The notes beneath the pieces are model-generated. The model saw only the letters and a program-made list of their open reading frames with translations, had not been told where the DNA came from and did no database searches. A stretch of DNA of 64,000 bases from the NCBI RefSeq assembly GCF_050947875.1, contig NC_134570.1, positions 108,280,122 through 108,344,121 on the forward strand. Reading direction: 5' to 3'. A program made the position numbers and the translations under genes. Shown here in pieces: positions 1 through 14,500 of this stretch (within the stretch, counting starts at the first letter, position 1; each line of letters starts with the position of its first letter). This DNA is from Dermacentor variabilis (Eukaryota; Arthropoda; Arachnida; Ixodida; Ixodidae).

Positions 1-1080
1 TTTTCTGCGCAAAACGCGAACGCGCGGCCAGAAACAGAGCCAAGACAGAGCCGACAGCAGAGCGAAAGCGGGAGTATGGTGGCTAGCGGAAGGAGAAACG
101 AATTACGTCCCACATTACGTCCCACGGCACACGGAGAGTCCGTTTTCGTTAAACTATAGGCTGCAGCGAGCTCGCAGCGTGGTCGGCGTGGTCTATGAGA
201 AGCGACGAGCCTTTTCGCACTCGCAACAGGGCATAAAAATGTGCGAATCGACGCAAAACTCGGCCTAGAAACGTGCTTCGCCACAGCCAGGGCTCAATAC
301 GACCCAAGCTGGCACGACCCAGATGTCGTTTCCCGCACCGCCACCAGGCGCCGCTACTATACCTCACACTCCAGCGCAAGACGCCCATAAGCTGGTACTT
401 CATTCTATGACGCTAACTTCGACGCTCGTCGCAATGGACCCTGACACCGACAGATTGGCTCGCGATGGTGGGCTCAACTTCAGCGATTTGAGCACCGACG
501 AGCGCGACCTGCTTCTGAGGGCTCGCACTGCCGGCGTCGTTGCGTACTACGACGGCGGCCTCGACACCGGCTCTCCGGAGCGGGAAAGCAACGAGGGCTT
601 CCCACGACATCACATGGACGTGGCATTCTCGCTGCTTGTTCCAAATGAAAGTTTCGCGAGCAGAACCCTCACAGCACGACGCGATAACGAAACTACTGAA
701 ACTCCAAAGCGTGCGCGGCGCAGAGTCGAGCGAAAACGAAACCTTTCGAACACCCATATTACTGAAGGGTAACGTCAAAATGTTATTTTTTCCTAGAATC
801 GAATAGACGTAGACAAGTAGCATTTTTTCCGGCTTATAATCGAATGAAATGATATTTTTAATACGAGTAGTTGAGTATTAGTAACACAAATTATGAGGAG
901 ACCTTTCGTCATCGGGCTAGTACCGGAATGTCGCTGGGGGGTCTCAAATCGTGTCATGCATTTACCTCAATTTCTCGGTTACTAAAGCTCTGTTCGCGAT
1001 TATATTGACGCCTTAGACGTTCTAGAACATTGCTCTACCACTTTAACTTGAGTTTCTGGTAACCTTTAGTGTCCCTTTAA
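1..1080 (-). mobile_element. Kolobok-like TTAA DNA element, left end cut off by the window
   Basis: This stretch is a second copy of the element at 40211-41615. Shared blocks are 1-90, about 370-545 and 600-1080. It ends in AACCTTTAGTGTCCCT followed by TTAA at 1077-1080, the same terminus as the other copy. It lacks most of the THAP coding segment but keeps the segment around the THAP start codon (near 600-630). It also keeps about 280 bp (roughly 90-370) that the other copy has lost. It is non-coding as it stands. Orientation is given by the THAP reading frame of the sister copy. Confidence 0.75.
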
Positions 1081-2260
1081 GATGTGGCTAAGTAGCTCTA
1101 GAATTCATGACGGAGGATGCTGCAATATGCTTCAGTTTGTGGAACCCTGTTCCCAGTAATATACAATAGACTCCTGTAAAGATGAACCCGAAGGAACCAA
1201 AAAAAGATATGTGTCCATGGAGGTCATCAAAGAAAAGAAATTCACAATCGCAGGTACATTCCAATATTTAAACAAAAAGAGGAAAATATACAAAAAGAAA
1301 CATTTTTTGCACTTGCACTATTCGAAGTATTCATTTATACACATTTATTTGGGCCACACAGTAATTTTTCTTTGCTGGCATTTTGAAAATATGTGTGCTG
1401 TCTTTAAATTAACTTGTTGAAAAATCCTCTACTGCCTGTATGATAAGACAATGTGCCAATGTATTTGGAGTATTATCATCTGCATGATATGTGAGCACAA
1501 CTCGTTCTTGTTGGCTCTTTGGTAGAACCCTCACTACCAGCTTGCAAGAACACTTCGAGCACCTCCTTGATTAATGTTTTTATGGTGTCAGGCCTGCATG
1601 TTTTCACATAGCCGTCAACACTGGCATGTGTTTCTGTGCACAAAACATTTGCTTTTGCTGGAGCGAGAAATTGTTCAGGATCTCTTGATTCGAGCAGCTA
1701 GTATCTGTGACAACCACAGAAATGCAGTTTGTGTTAAGCAGATTCTTTTTTTTTTTTTCGTGTGGGGTTTATGGGAGATCAACCAACCAAAGAACTGCAC
1801 ATTGTTCCACATAGCTGAACATTTATCTTTGTTAAGTCCATCTTAATGGTAGTCTCCTGTCTCTCCTCAAAGGATTCTTTTTCACCCGATTTTTGTGATT
1901 AGGAATGATAGGCAAGCCAGTTCATTATTAATCTAATCTATAGGGTGAGATGTTAAGTGCTTATAAAATGGGCAACACATATCGTGGATCAGTACCAAGA
2001 TGTCAAGTGCAGCATATTTAACAAATAATACAAACATGTAGTATTAAAAAGAACAAAGAAACTGAAGCTGCCAATAAAAAAATAGAATAACAACTGACTA
2101 GTATCAACTGTTAGTGGATTCGGCAGGTTTAATTTCCCACTGACAAAGTCGTTCACTTGTCGTGGAAGATTTTTCTCTTAACACTGCTATAATGTGTAGC
2201 TGCCCAAAATTGTACTTTTTCATTGCGCAAACATTTTTTTGAGAATGCTTAAAAACTTAC
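1081..2260. other. ABCB intron sequence, no gene seen
   Basis: AT-rich sequence downstream (in the sense of the minus-strand ABCB gene) of the exon at 2261-2374. No exon, nucleotide-binding-domain motif or long reading frame was recognised on either strand. A solitary terminus-like sequence near 1168-1196 resembles the inverted-repeat end of the element at 48078-48933. Confidence 0.6.
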
Positions 2261-2374
2261 TCGGTCAATCACTTCGAAGACACGGCCAGCCGCCATTTGT
2301 GCCACAGCGATGCTGTTGAGCTGCGGCAGAGCATTTCCCAGCGAGAATGAGCCCACCATGACTGCGAAGAATAC
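2261..2374 (-). CDS. ABCB1-like: ABCB exon 9 (TM6 region)
   Basis: Acceptor CAG at 2377-2375, donor GTAAGT from 2260. 114 bp, phase 0 at both ends. Encodes [20 protein letters not shown] and the start of the linker towards the first nucleotide-binding domain, ending FEVIDR. This is the last exon inside the window. Confidence 0.85.
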
Positions 2375-5300
2375 CTGCAAGAAACAACAAGTGATTTGTA
2401 GAGCACAGCATGCCCTTGTTTTTCTTTTCGGGTGGCCAGAATCTTAAACAAAACAAGTTTCTAGGTAGATACAAACAGCGTAAAAGCAAAGGGCCACACT
2501 CACAATGAACGCCCTGCCGGGATCCAGCCTGGATGCTGCTACCAAAACCGAGCTGTACCTGGAAGCAGAATGACAACAAAAGAATTTAATTCATCCTATA
2601 CCACTAAGTACAACTTAGAGCACACATTACAAGTATAGGCACCGTCAGACTCCAGTGCCCAAGCAACTCTTAAGAGCTTTTTCATTTTTTCCCCCTTAAA
2701 TGGTGCTACTAAATGTTTCGTGTAATAGTGCTGTGCAAAGGATAACTTGATCTGTCTTTGCAAAACTGCCGAAGTTTACTAGCTGCGCACTTGTGGAACA
2801 AGACTTCCAGAAGTGCGTCTAGGTTGAGTGTGATGGCAGCTGTACATTTTGACAGAAGAAGAACTCCAACAAATCAAAAGACAAAAAGGGATCCCTTTAT
2901 GAACTCTCCAAAGAACAACAGGGTGTAGCAAAAGTAGCAAAAGTGCAGATAGGTGGGCAAGTTGGTGGGTAAGCCATCCCAGTAAGGAACTACTTCGCGT
3001 ATTTTGGAGGATGCTCAAAGAGAGTTCTTGCGTGAACAAATTGGAAGCAAGTAAATTACTTCAGAGAGTTTTTTTTATTCCTGAGGCTCTCATCCAGGAT
3101 ACCATCTCTGGTCAACCCCACTGAATGATTGATCACCACAAGGACCTTTTTCTCTAAGATCTTTATCACTGCTTTCTTTGTAAGTGCTCTCAATCGAGGA
3201 TGCCTGATGGTCATTTGAAGGCACAATATTTTTGAAGGAGCAGTTCCTTGGCACTAGAATCATTTTCAGGTTTACTGAAACACATGTGAGATTTATCCGT
3301 AAAACGCATGTGAAAATAAAAAATGTTGACATTCTTTTGGTGCTTTGTGCCACAAAAAAGAAGCATGTACGAATTCCTTCAAGTCTGCTAATAAGAATGT
3401 GCTGCCTTCATACGGAGACACTGCAGAGTGCAATTGTCAACAGTCCGAAAAGTTTTTGAAAGGTGTAGTGAGAAAAAAGAAAAAGTAGTGCATGCAAGCA
3501 CACGCATGTGTTGGGCAGTTTCCAATATATGACTGGGACCGATAGTTTTGTATGTTGGCAGGGGCCTGACACATGACCGCAAGGAGCCGAACTTGTGGGT
3601 TTAGGAGAAGCAACCCCTCTCCTGCCCGTGTGCATCCCGACATCCGACTGTCCATTAAACAACTTGTCTGCATTTTCCTTTGAGACTTACCAAAAAGCAA
3701 GTGCATAGGCACCGTAGAGGACCACAAACGTCAGACCAAATCCAAATGCCATGGCTATGTACTTGCGCCTTGCAGCAGTCTTGCCCGCTTCTAGAGCAGT
3801 CATGTACCTGAGCAAACACAGCAGAGTAAGTGAGAGCCTTCACACGAAACGCAATGCTAAGGGAATGTTCGACTGCAAGGCACACCCCTTCACATGCATG
3901 CTAAAGATCTCCACTTGAATTTGTGGTCATAGCAATCAAATCATCGCACAACGCATTGAAGGTAGTTAGGGGAAAGTGAACTGCCATAAATGCTTGACCA
4001 TTATGGTTTTATCAGTACGCGCAATATATGCATTATGACAACCAGCCCGCCTGAACTAAATTTTTTCCTGCTCTGGGTGACACTTGATCTCCAAAATTTC
4101 TGTGCCTTTTAAAGAAAATAAGGGCTCATTTTATTAAAAAGTAAATTAGAGTTTTCAAAGCCGGTTGGTGACGAAGGTGCTAAACGCAATCAAATCGATT
4201 GATTGTGTTTAGTACCTTCAAACAACCCTGCAGCTACAAGAGACAACATAGTGGAGAGCTTTGGTATACCGTATTTACTCGCATAATGATCGCACTTTTT
4301 TGTCCGAAAAATTGACGCGAAATTAGGGGTGTGATCATTACACGGGTTAAATTTCCCGCGAAAAGAAAAAACAATTTTTTCATCCCGCGTTTGCTGCGGG
4401 ACACCAAAACAAAAATGGCGGCCGGCGGAGCAAGCCGAACACGCCGTACGCTATTTTTTTTCTTCTCGCGAGTACATTGCGTGCATTGAAACAGTTTCTT
4501 CCATATCAGTAATGAATAATATTGTTAATATCGGCAAGTTTGTGGCAATAACGTAGCCATGTCCACTTTGAGGGGACAGAAACAGATGGGCGCGCTTAGC
4601 TGCCAGTGACATAGAAACACATGGCCGGCATGCTGCAGAAACTGCGGCATCTGTGTTCACTACTATCCTAATACGGCACGTTTCAGCTAAGGGTGGGTGA
4701 ATATCTTAGCTGTGTTACAAGCGCCGGCGTATGAATAGGGTACACTTTTAACGTATCAGTGTAAATGTGGCTACTATCGTTGCCGCTCGCGATTTGTTGC
4801 GTGCCCACGAGCGCAGATGAGAAGAATCAAAAGGCGCCTTTTTTGTTGTTGACCACAACCATTATAAAGCCTAGACATAATAAAGGCAAGTTTGGTTGCA
4901 GCTTTTTTTTAGTCATGGAAGTGTGGAAAGTGATGAAAGTAATGAAATGAGGCATCTACTTAAGAATCTACTTAACCGCTTGGTTTGTCTTGAAGAGTCG
5001 TTCGTGTAGCATTCGGCAGATGGTAAGCGCGATCAATATCAGCTAGACTTGGCACACGACATATAGCTGCGGCAAGTTCGGGGTGCGATCATTACACGGG
5101 AAATTAAAAAAAATCGAATTTTGACGACAAAATTCAGGGGTGCAATCATTACGCGAGTGCGATCATTATGCGAGTAAATACGGTAATTATGACCACCCAG
5201 GGCTTTTTCAAAGAGGACCTGAAACACTTTTCTAACATCATAAAATGGCCTCACTACATCTATTAAGAGATGTGGCGCGTGAATCTCCCAGTGACAAAAT

Positions 5301-8300
5301 TTTTCGTATCCTTCAGGTATAAGTAGAGTTAGAGGTAGTTATCACATCGTGCACTGGAAGCTACACAGGGGGGATGGCAAGGGGGCAAGGCCCCGCGAAA
5401 ACGCTGCACATTTTCATTTGCGATGCTTCTTTCGGTTCAGGCATGTGAATGGCTCTCTCGATGCAAGATGGACGCTCAGGCTGCCTCGCATCGCCACACC
5501 CCTGAAGCTACGTCACCCACAGAACCCAGTCGGAGCACGCGGTGTCAGAAGCAAGAGGGCTCGTCACGACACTTCATGGCGGTCACAGTATCTATGCTAC
5601 ACAGCACGCCAGGGCGATCTCCGAAGCCATGCCCAGCAGACGCAGTTACGTGCAGCTACAACGTGTAGAGCTAAAGTGCAAAGATGAAGTACCTTTCTGA
5701 TCTTTTTGAGATCGCAAGCATATATATGTTTCACTTATTTAACACAAACTTAGCAATAATAGGATTACTCAGAATGTTCTCGCAACCATGAAATCTGCCA
5801 ATACCGTTTAGCTGGCTGTTTGCGACAGAGCTGCATGACGACATTGCGAAGGTGAGAGCAAGCAATTTTTCACCGTTTTTGACACGAGGTTGTAGATTTC
5901 TTGCTGCGTGCAGTGCAATAATATTTGCTTCACATGTTCGTAGGAGCCTTGTCTACGGATTGGCAACATTTTCCTACTAAGTGCAAAAGGTGTTTCACGG
6001 CCCCTTTAATGTGCCACAAAAGCACAGTATGAGTGTTTTTACACTCTGCCCTTGTTAGAATACAGAACTAGTCAAGCTTTCATTCAATCCCACGAACTTG
6101 TGCTCAGAAGCAGAACGCCATAGTCACTGGACCACAACGGCAGGTCAAGGCAAGACATTGCCAAGAAAGAAACAACCGAGCCTCATAAATAAAGAAGTTA
6201 CATCTAACATGAAAATTCCTTCACCATATCCAGTATTTACCATGGGCATATAGTATACTTTACATGATGATATTGGAGAGAAACGTTTATGTTTACTTCG
6301 TTATATCCATGATTGAGATATAAAGGTCCCATTCTACTGCTAAAGAAAGTGTAACTTAATGATAGATGCTTTGTTCTGTAGCCGATTCAAACTAGAGGAT
6401 GATGGTTAGGAGTTACAAATGTGGTTAGGATGATGATGAGGAGTTACAAGGCTGTGTTTTTGTCACAGAAATTTAACAGTTGCTTGGCGATTACGCTTCC
6501 ATGTTCGACATGTAGGGTCCAGAAATTGTGTGAAGCAACTACGGCAACAAGACAGAGGATGCCAATCCTCGCCCACCCCCTTTGACCAGGGCGGAATGTG
6601 TCTGCCTACATAGGGAGACTGTGTCTGCCTACACTTGCAGGAGATTTAGCCAAACGACATGTGGGACTGGTACTGGTTCCAGGAAGATTTGAAGCCAGCA
6701 ACTGAAACCATGGAACGATTTCTGCAGGGGCCGTTTCCAAAACAAGATACAGCCAAATTTGAGCTCTGCTCAAATTTGGCTGTATGTTCTTACACATGGG
6801 CATGCATCAACAAGTGCCACCACTGGATACAGGGTGCCCTTTGTACCCTACCCATTTGACTAGGTCCGATTGAGGAGAGGCTCGTGTCCCCACAGTTGCT
6901 GTACACGCAGACACGACGGTTGTGGCATGTGGGACAAAACAGCATCATCAGGCAGGTGATTAATTTTCCGGCCAACGTAAACAGCATGGTGCAGACCCTG
7001 CCCTGCCAGTTTGATGACAATTATGTGATAAACATTAATATCAAGCGGTCACTAGCCAACAAGTCTGCATACTTGAGCAGGTCTGTACACAAAGGCAACA
7101 GATTGGCCCACTACGAATACAGAGTGAGCATGATGCAATATTGCACTGTAAGATCCCTGCTAGCTGTAATGTAAGTTAAGCATGTAAGCTTTCTAATGAG
7201 TGAATAAATGTAAGTCGTGTGTTTGGTTACACCATTTCTGTAACCTAGTGCCTCTGCAGCATGCACAAGACGTTTCGTGCATCCTACTGTGGTTGTGTTC
7301 ACAATACAGCCTACCTGATTGCTTTTTAAGCTGCAAGAAGTATACTTCATTTCAATCACGATATCTCCAATATGTACAAAGTGAATGGCAGTGCAGTCAC
7401 TGGACTGTTCTAACATCGTGGTGCCTAGACACACGTAGGCCTCTATCTTAATATGTAGGTCAGCGCCAGCAAATAAAGGGCTGTCACCTGTTGCTTTATG
7501 TCTATTCAAGACACAAGCACTTTGACTTCATAACTTTTACAACAAATAGCATGTCCTATGCTCCAACGAATGTCTTATGTCTCCTATAAAAGTGGGCAGT
7601 GTGTGTAATGGCATGCTTTCTCAGTGCTGGCAACAATACAGAAAATGTTTCCCACAGTGACTTGAGTTTTTTTTTTAACTCCATACAGCTGGCAATAGCA
7701 GCATTGAGTTAGTTGATGCAATGAAAACTTTTCTGAAAAAGAAAAAGTGAATAGAAGAGGAGTTGCTACAAAAAGCAAAGGCTAGAAACAGAGAACAACA
7801 TGCAGCAGACGACCTAAACTGACCGCTGCAGCTCGCCATATTGAGAACAGAAGGCAGCCACAGTTCGTATCTTGCTTAGAACTTCCAGGGCCACTGCCCC
7901 AGCCTGTGCATACTTTTCTTGCTCTTTGGCAGCTGACTGGGACACCATCTGAAATGGAACAATATGACACACAAATGGTAAGTCGCATATGCAGCACATT
8001 TACAGTCTGTACAATCTATGCATGTCGAGCTGTGTACCTGAAAACTCTGTTACCTTAAAACAGTATTTATGTAGACAAAAATAAATTAATTAAGGAAAAC
8101 AAAGGGAAATGAAGATGAATATAGAGTTAGAAACACATAAGACAAGACAAATGCTCGTTTGCCTGTTGTCTTCATTAATCTTTTCAATCTTATGTCACCC
8201 TGCTTATGTATACATATACGAAATGTTATTTCAAGCAGAGAAAAAGCAAAGTAAAATTGAAATGAATGGTTTTTTTTGCATCCGAACAGGTCAATATATA

Positions 8301-11300
8301 ATAGTTAATGTAAATATCTGCAATGTTCTCTTTCTCTCTTACTTAGGTTACTTCTATGATAGGGCATGCGAACCACCTATGTGCTCAGCCACAGGCACAG
8401 CTGCAGCTGGGCTAAAGGAGGAGACACGCTCTCCTAACCTAGCGTGCATTTAATCATGTGACCTCCAACAGTGGGCACACATCAAGCCACCATCCTTCTT
8501 GGCTCACCCTCACTTTTTCCCTCACAACTGCATTATACGCCCCACAAGCCGCCAATTCTTATCGTGCTTGTACTTTGTGTGGAACATTCGCCTGAAGTCT
8601 CCATATAAATTGGTACTGCAATAAACAAAAATTTAGCTCCTCAGCTCGCCCTTGATTCTTGCTGCGTAAGACAAGTTCAATATGACACAACGGCTTCTAT
8701 CCTGTTACCTTCAAAAGCTTCCCTTTATTTCATTCCCTCTGAAGCCAGTGACTGTAAGTGACTCACATTGCCCAGGAATGCTGAGGCAAAGGCAAGCAGT
8801 GGTGTGACCGACATGATGACCAGGGTGAGCTCCCAGCTCTCAACAAACCCTGTGGCAAAGCCAGATGCAAAGGTGGACAGGTAGTGGATGAAGAGGCCCA
8901 TTTTGTCTCCCATCCCCTCACGCAGACGTTCCATGTCACTGAAAAAGTAAGGAGGAAATACGTACTCAGTCATTTGGAGATTGCATTCAATTAATAGGCG
9001 AAACACAATTTCTACAGTCAACCCGACTACAATAAAGTCACATCCAACGTATAATTACCTTCAATATATCTGATATTTGTTATAAGCATTATAAAGAACC
9101 ACTTTTATTCTTGCCAAGCTCGAGCTCTGGCAACAAAGAAGATGCAACAAGTGGAAATGATTATACATACAGAGGAGGAAGATGGAAATCTCATACTGCG
9201 CTCACAGCACGTATTCATTACACGTTGATATTAGCGAGAAACATTTTTAGATTCACTTTGTCTAACCCCGTTCGTTACACCAAGGTTTGACTGTATTGGA
9301 GTGCGATATGCAAATATAGCAAAAATCTTAACCCCTCTGGTGTGTACTTGGGCCACAGAATGATTGATATTATTGCGAGCACGTCCGTACACATGGTATA
9401 TTCTCATCAGGAACACTATGCAAGCGTAGAAACCTAGTTTAAATGGGAAAATCAATTGCAGTCAGGCTGAATCGTAGTTGACAGCATGGCACTCATGCAA
9501 GAAAGAGGAATCTGCAGGGCTACATGCCATGCATCAGCACTAAGAGAAACACTGAATCAAATTGGACCGATAAAAGTATTCTGTCTACTTCCTTTGATTT
9601 TACAGTAACAGGTTGATTACTAGAGGGGAAAATGGAGGTCAAAAAGTTATGTTTTATGAATTTCGTGCTGAAACCCGTGCTGGTATGTCAGTGTGACGTC
9701 ACGAATTTGAAAGTGCTTTTCTAATATCAGGCCCATTGTGGCACTGCAAAGGGTCCTGAAATTCACCAAGTTTAGTCATTGGCTCGTTTAATAGACAATG
9801 TAGTCAATCTCTACTTATAAAGAATTAACTAGGCCTGAGCACTGAAGAGACGCTGTCAAAATCTACAAACTCACGGCACGCTGGTGTAGGAACTTCAACA
9901 TGGCCACCGCCACCCGTCTCGTTCTTGCCATGCCTCCTCTAATGGCAAGAATGGCTTTGTGTGGAGCGTAATTAACTAATACAGCTCTTCTGGTTTTTCT
10001 CCTTCATGTGCCTTTAATTGATAGTGGAATACCTACTAGATGTTTCCTGTCTAAGTGAACATTGCTGTATGTGAATGTAAAGTGCTAACAAGCGAACATT
10101 TGAGACAAATAGTTTTTTCATAAGTGCTTTCCTACAGAGGCACGCTTTCTTGTGCAAGCACTAAAGGCATGTTATGTCAACTGTTCCGTCCTATCTTAGC
10201 GAACCTTCTTTCTTGCAAGCGTCAATTAAGTTTGCAGTAATTTCAGTGCCATAGCACATACTCATTCATTCTTGATGCAACTTCAGTGACACGGTGCCGG
10301 TCAAACCAGGCTGCATCCTGTCGTAGGAGTGAGTAGAACAGCTCTTGCCGCAGCCTGTACAGCTGACGATCACAGGCTCTGGTCCAACACCACACCTGTT
10401 GTTAATGCACATGCAAAATTTGTGACAAACAAATGCTGCAAGTAAAATAGAGATCTCAGCTAGAAAACCTCTTTAGTGTGACAACAGTCAATAGCTAATG
10501 CACTGAATCAACTACATCTAAAGAAAAAAGGCAACTGAAATAAGCTTTGCCTACAGTATGAAAGCATGCTCCACAAAACAGCGACAGTGGTGTGATGAGG
10601 ATAGCTTGTGGTGTTGCTACTCTGCTTCTCAAGTTAAAGAACCAGAAAAAGAGGAGGAGGAAAAGAGAATCAATTCTGACTTCAAGATCCCGCAAATGCA
10701 ATTCCCTGAAAACACTTGTGAGGCATTGTGGCTTGTCTCCACATCTTGTGAATATGAAAAAAAAAAGCCATGGAAGAACACAAACAAATAATAAAATATC
10801 AGCATGATTAAACCAACACAAGTAGATATGCTGCTTAGTGACAACGGCACCCGATATTCAGTGACATAAGACAGGGAACTTAAAAAGTGCATGCTAACCA
10901 AAGTCGTTTTAGGCTTTTTCATTTAATTATCGCTAATTAACAATGTTACCTTTAATAGAGACAGAAATAATTCACATGAAGCACACCAACTCCGGCTATA
11001 AAAGAAGGAATGATTGGCATACGTGTATAAATGAAGACACGAAGACCACAGCAGCAATGATGACGTAAGTGAGTGCAAACTTGTTCATGGTGATGTTGTA
11101 CTCCAGGACGGTTACAGGGTCAAACATGGACTGTGCCCCACTTCGCCGTATTGCTTCCCCAAAGGTCTGGGGAGGCGGCAGCGTGGTCAAGTTTGAGTTT
11201 TCGCCATCGTAGAAGCCCGCCTGCTGCTGGTGGATGAAGGCATTTGTCATGTGACCAAACACAATAGCCAACAGTGGCCAGCCGGCACCATGGAGGATTG

Positions 11301-11500
11301 CGAAGACCGTGCCCAGGAACAGCAGGACAATGTCTTGCGCCGTAGCATAGCGAAACTGGAACACAAATACAATGCATCACTGCAGAGTCATTAGTAATGT
11401 GAGTAACACTGGTCTACCTTAATGTATGCTTAACAGGCTCTCACGCTCGAGAGACTCCTGTGATAAGCTTGATCAGCGAAAAAAATAAATAAAATAAACA

Positions 11501-11588
<88 letters not shown>

Positions 11589-14500
11589 TAAAAAAAAAAA
11601 CAGAGAAAGGAATGCCTGCAACTTGCAGCCCGCAGTTCCATACAAGTATATGGAATAAGAGCTACTGGTAACTTCCGTAAACAAAGAAAAAAAAAAAGAT
11701 ATACTTCATTTTGATCTCGTACACCAAATCAGAAGTTCTGCACAGGTATGACAAGCTTGATAAACAGTTGCCGTAAGATCAGTCAATGAGAACGATGTTG
11801 GCAAAAAATAGGGGTAGATGTTACTGACAGGACACGCTGATGACATAACACAGTTGGTGAGGCAAAAAGCACTCCAACACATGGGGTGTATATACATCCG
11901 TCAAAGGTTCGGGTCAGGCGACATGAAACCACGTGAAACCTTAGACTGTCCTTGCAAATTTCCTTTTGAGAACAGAGGCATCGAACGGTTGATCATAACA
12001 GCACGTGTTTTCAAACAATATCAAAATATTCATGAAAAACTCGCAGATAACACGGTACGAAGAGAGAAGGAAGAAAGAGTAGCTGCGCGCCAACTCGAAC
12101 GACAGGTCAATGACTTTGAATTAACATGTTCAGGGCACTTTTAAAGCGACCGCAAACTACCCGCTGCATGAGTTTACTCCTGAATGTAAAAAAAAATATA
12201 ATAATTACACAATCTACTCGCTATATCGCTTTCAGAGACAACAGCGCGAAATCAATCGGCGAGAAATGCATACATTTACCTGTTTTCGAACGCTACCCAT
12301 AACATGAACGACAAAGCTCGCCGGAAAAATATTAAATATTCTATATTACTCACCAGTTTCCAGTAAGAGACCTTCTTTGGTCGCGGCCACCTGTCATTGT
12401 CCCTGCAAAGAGAGAGGCAACGAAACAGCTGCGTTACAATTGCGAGCACCGATGCCGCCGAGCCGAAAACAGCTGCTTTGTTTAGCGTCGTGTTTAGCGT
12501 GGTTCGGCAGCGTCCTCCGTAACCACGCCAACGCTACTCTTTGACGAAGGTTCTATTACGCACACACAGAGAAAACATTACAGAAAAACTAAAAACAAAA
12601 TCTGTTAGGCAAGCAAAAAGACGGTATCTTTTTTTTTTTCTCCCCGGTGGTATTATCGAGCGGTAAGTGGGAATGAATAGCAAGCGATAAGGAGGCGGCG
12701 CCACCGCCGCTTCGCGCGCGAAGTTTTTCGCGGGAAGCGGCGTGTAGCGTGGGTCTCCTCGTCGGCCGCTCTCGTGTGTGTTGTGCGTGTTCGTGGCCGA
12801 TATTATTTCGCAGTGTAGTTTGTTCCCCGTGGAAGAGTCACCGACAAGATGAAAACTGTCAACGCAGTGCCCGTCTCCCCCGTGAAACTGGATACGACGA
12901 ACGGAAAGTGCTCATCGGACGAGGAATGCGGCGGGGCGAGCGGAGGCTCGGATGACCGCGAAGGGAACGGCGACAAGAAAGAATCGCCGCCGGCCGCCAA
13001 GCTCAAAGGTGGGAAACGCAAGCGACGCTCCAACGGCGAGGCTGCCGGCGGCAGCCAGCCTACCCTGACCGAGCTGTTCAGCCAAATGGCGAAGCGCGTT
13101 AAGAGCGAGAGCGGCCTGGCCGAGAGCAAAAAACCGCCCGCCGCAGAGGCGAGCTACACCCGTTGCTCCGACTGTCGCCAGGTGCTGGATGCGGCCGAGT
13201 TGCGGCTTTTCGAGGGCGACCCTGCGGACGCCGTCGACGAGTTCTCGGCGCTTACCGACCCGCGGTTAAGCGTGTTCAACGATAACGAGGCCGTGGACGA
13301 ATGCGGCGACGACGTGATGGACACGCCGCAACACAAGCTCACGCAGTTCGCCGTCTACGACAGGCACACACACCTGTGCCCTATCGACGCGGGCCTGATC
13401 GAGCGCGACGTGGAGCTCTACTTCAGCGGGTACGTGAAGCCCATTTACGACGAGGACCCTTCCCCCGAGAATGGCATATGCTGCAAGGCGATGGGACCGA
13501 TCGGCGCCTGGTGGACCGCTGGTTTCGACGGTGGCGAGAACGCCGTGATCGGATTCACCACTCCGTACGCCGACTACGTGCTCATGACGCCCAGCGAGCA
13601 GTACGCCCCATTCATCGATGCCATCAAGGAGAAGATCTACATGAGCAAGTTGGTGATCGAGACGCTGGTGAAGGACCCGAGCACCACGTACGAAGACCTG
13701 CTCAACAAACTCGAGCTGACGCCCCCGCCTCAGGGCATCGCCAAGTTCACCGAGGACGCGCTGCTTCGAAATGCCCAGTTCGTGATCGACCAGGTGCAGA
13801 GTTTCGACGTCACCGGAGACGACGACGAGGCGCACCTGATCGCGACGCCCTGCCTGCGAAGCTTGGTTAACCTGGCAGGTGTGACGTTGGGTCAGCGGCG
13901 AGCGATGCGCCGCGGCCGACGCGAAGCGTTACCCAAGAAGCCCGTCTGTACGTTGGCTACGACAACGCCGCTCGTGCGAGACGTCTTCGAGGTGCTGTTC
14001 CACGGTCAGATCGACGACAAGGCTTCCAGCGCTGCCCGCCGCAAGCGGTGCGGAGTCTGCGAAGCGTGCCAGTCGGCCGACTGCGGCAAGTGCAGGGCGT
14101 GCAAGGACATGGTGAAGTTCGGAGGCACGGGCAGGCAGAAGCAGTGCTGCGTGGAGCGGCGCTGCCTCAACAAGGTCTTCCAGGAAGCGGAAGAAGACGA
14201 CGGCGACACGGAAGAGATGGAGGACGAGCTCGACCGCAAGGCCGTGCAGGCGGAGGCTCCTGCGACGCGCAAGACGACGCGGCGCGGCGGCAGCGACGTC
14301 TGCTGGGTTGACGACAAGCCGGTCGCGAAGCTCGACAAGAAGTCGTACTTCTCGCGCGCCGTGGTGAACGGCCACGAGCTGCGCTGGGGCGACTTCGTGC
14401 TCGTCACTCCCACGGACCCGGGCACACCGCTGTACGTGGCCCGAATAGTCTACATGTACGAAACTACGTCAGGCGAGAAGATGTTCCACGCGCACTGGTT

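Noticed and set aside
5349..5687. 112-codon frame
   Set aside because: It lies within a non-autonomous TTAA element and resembles no transposase.
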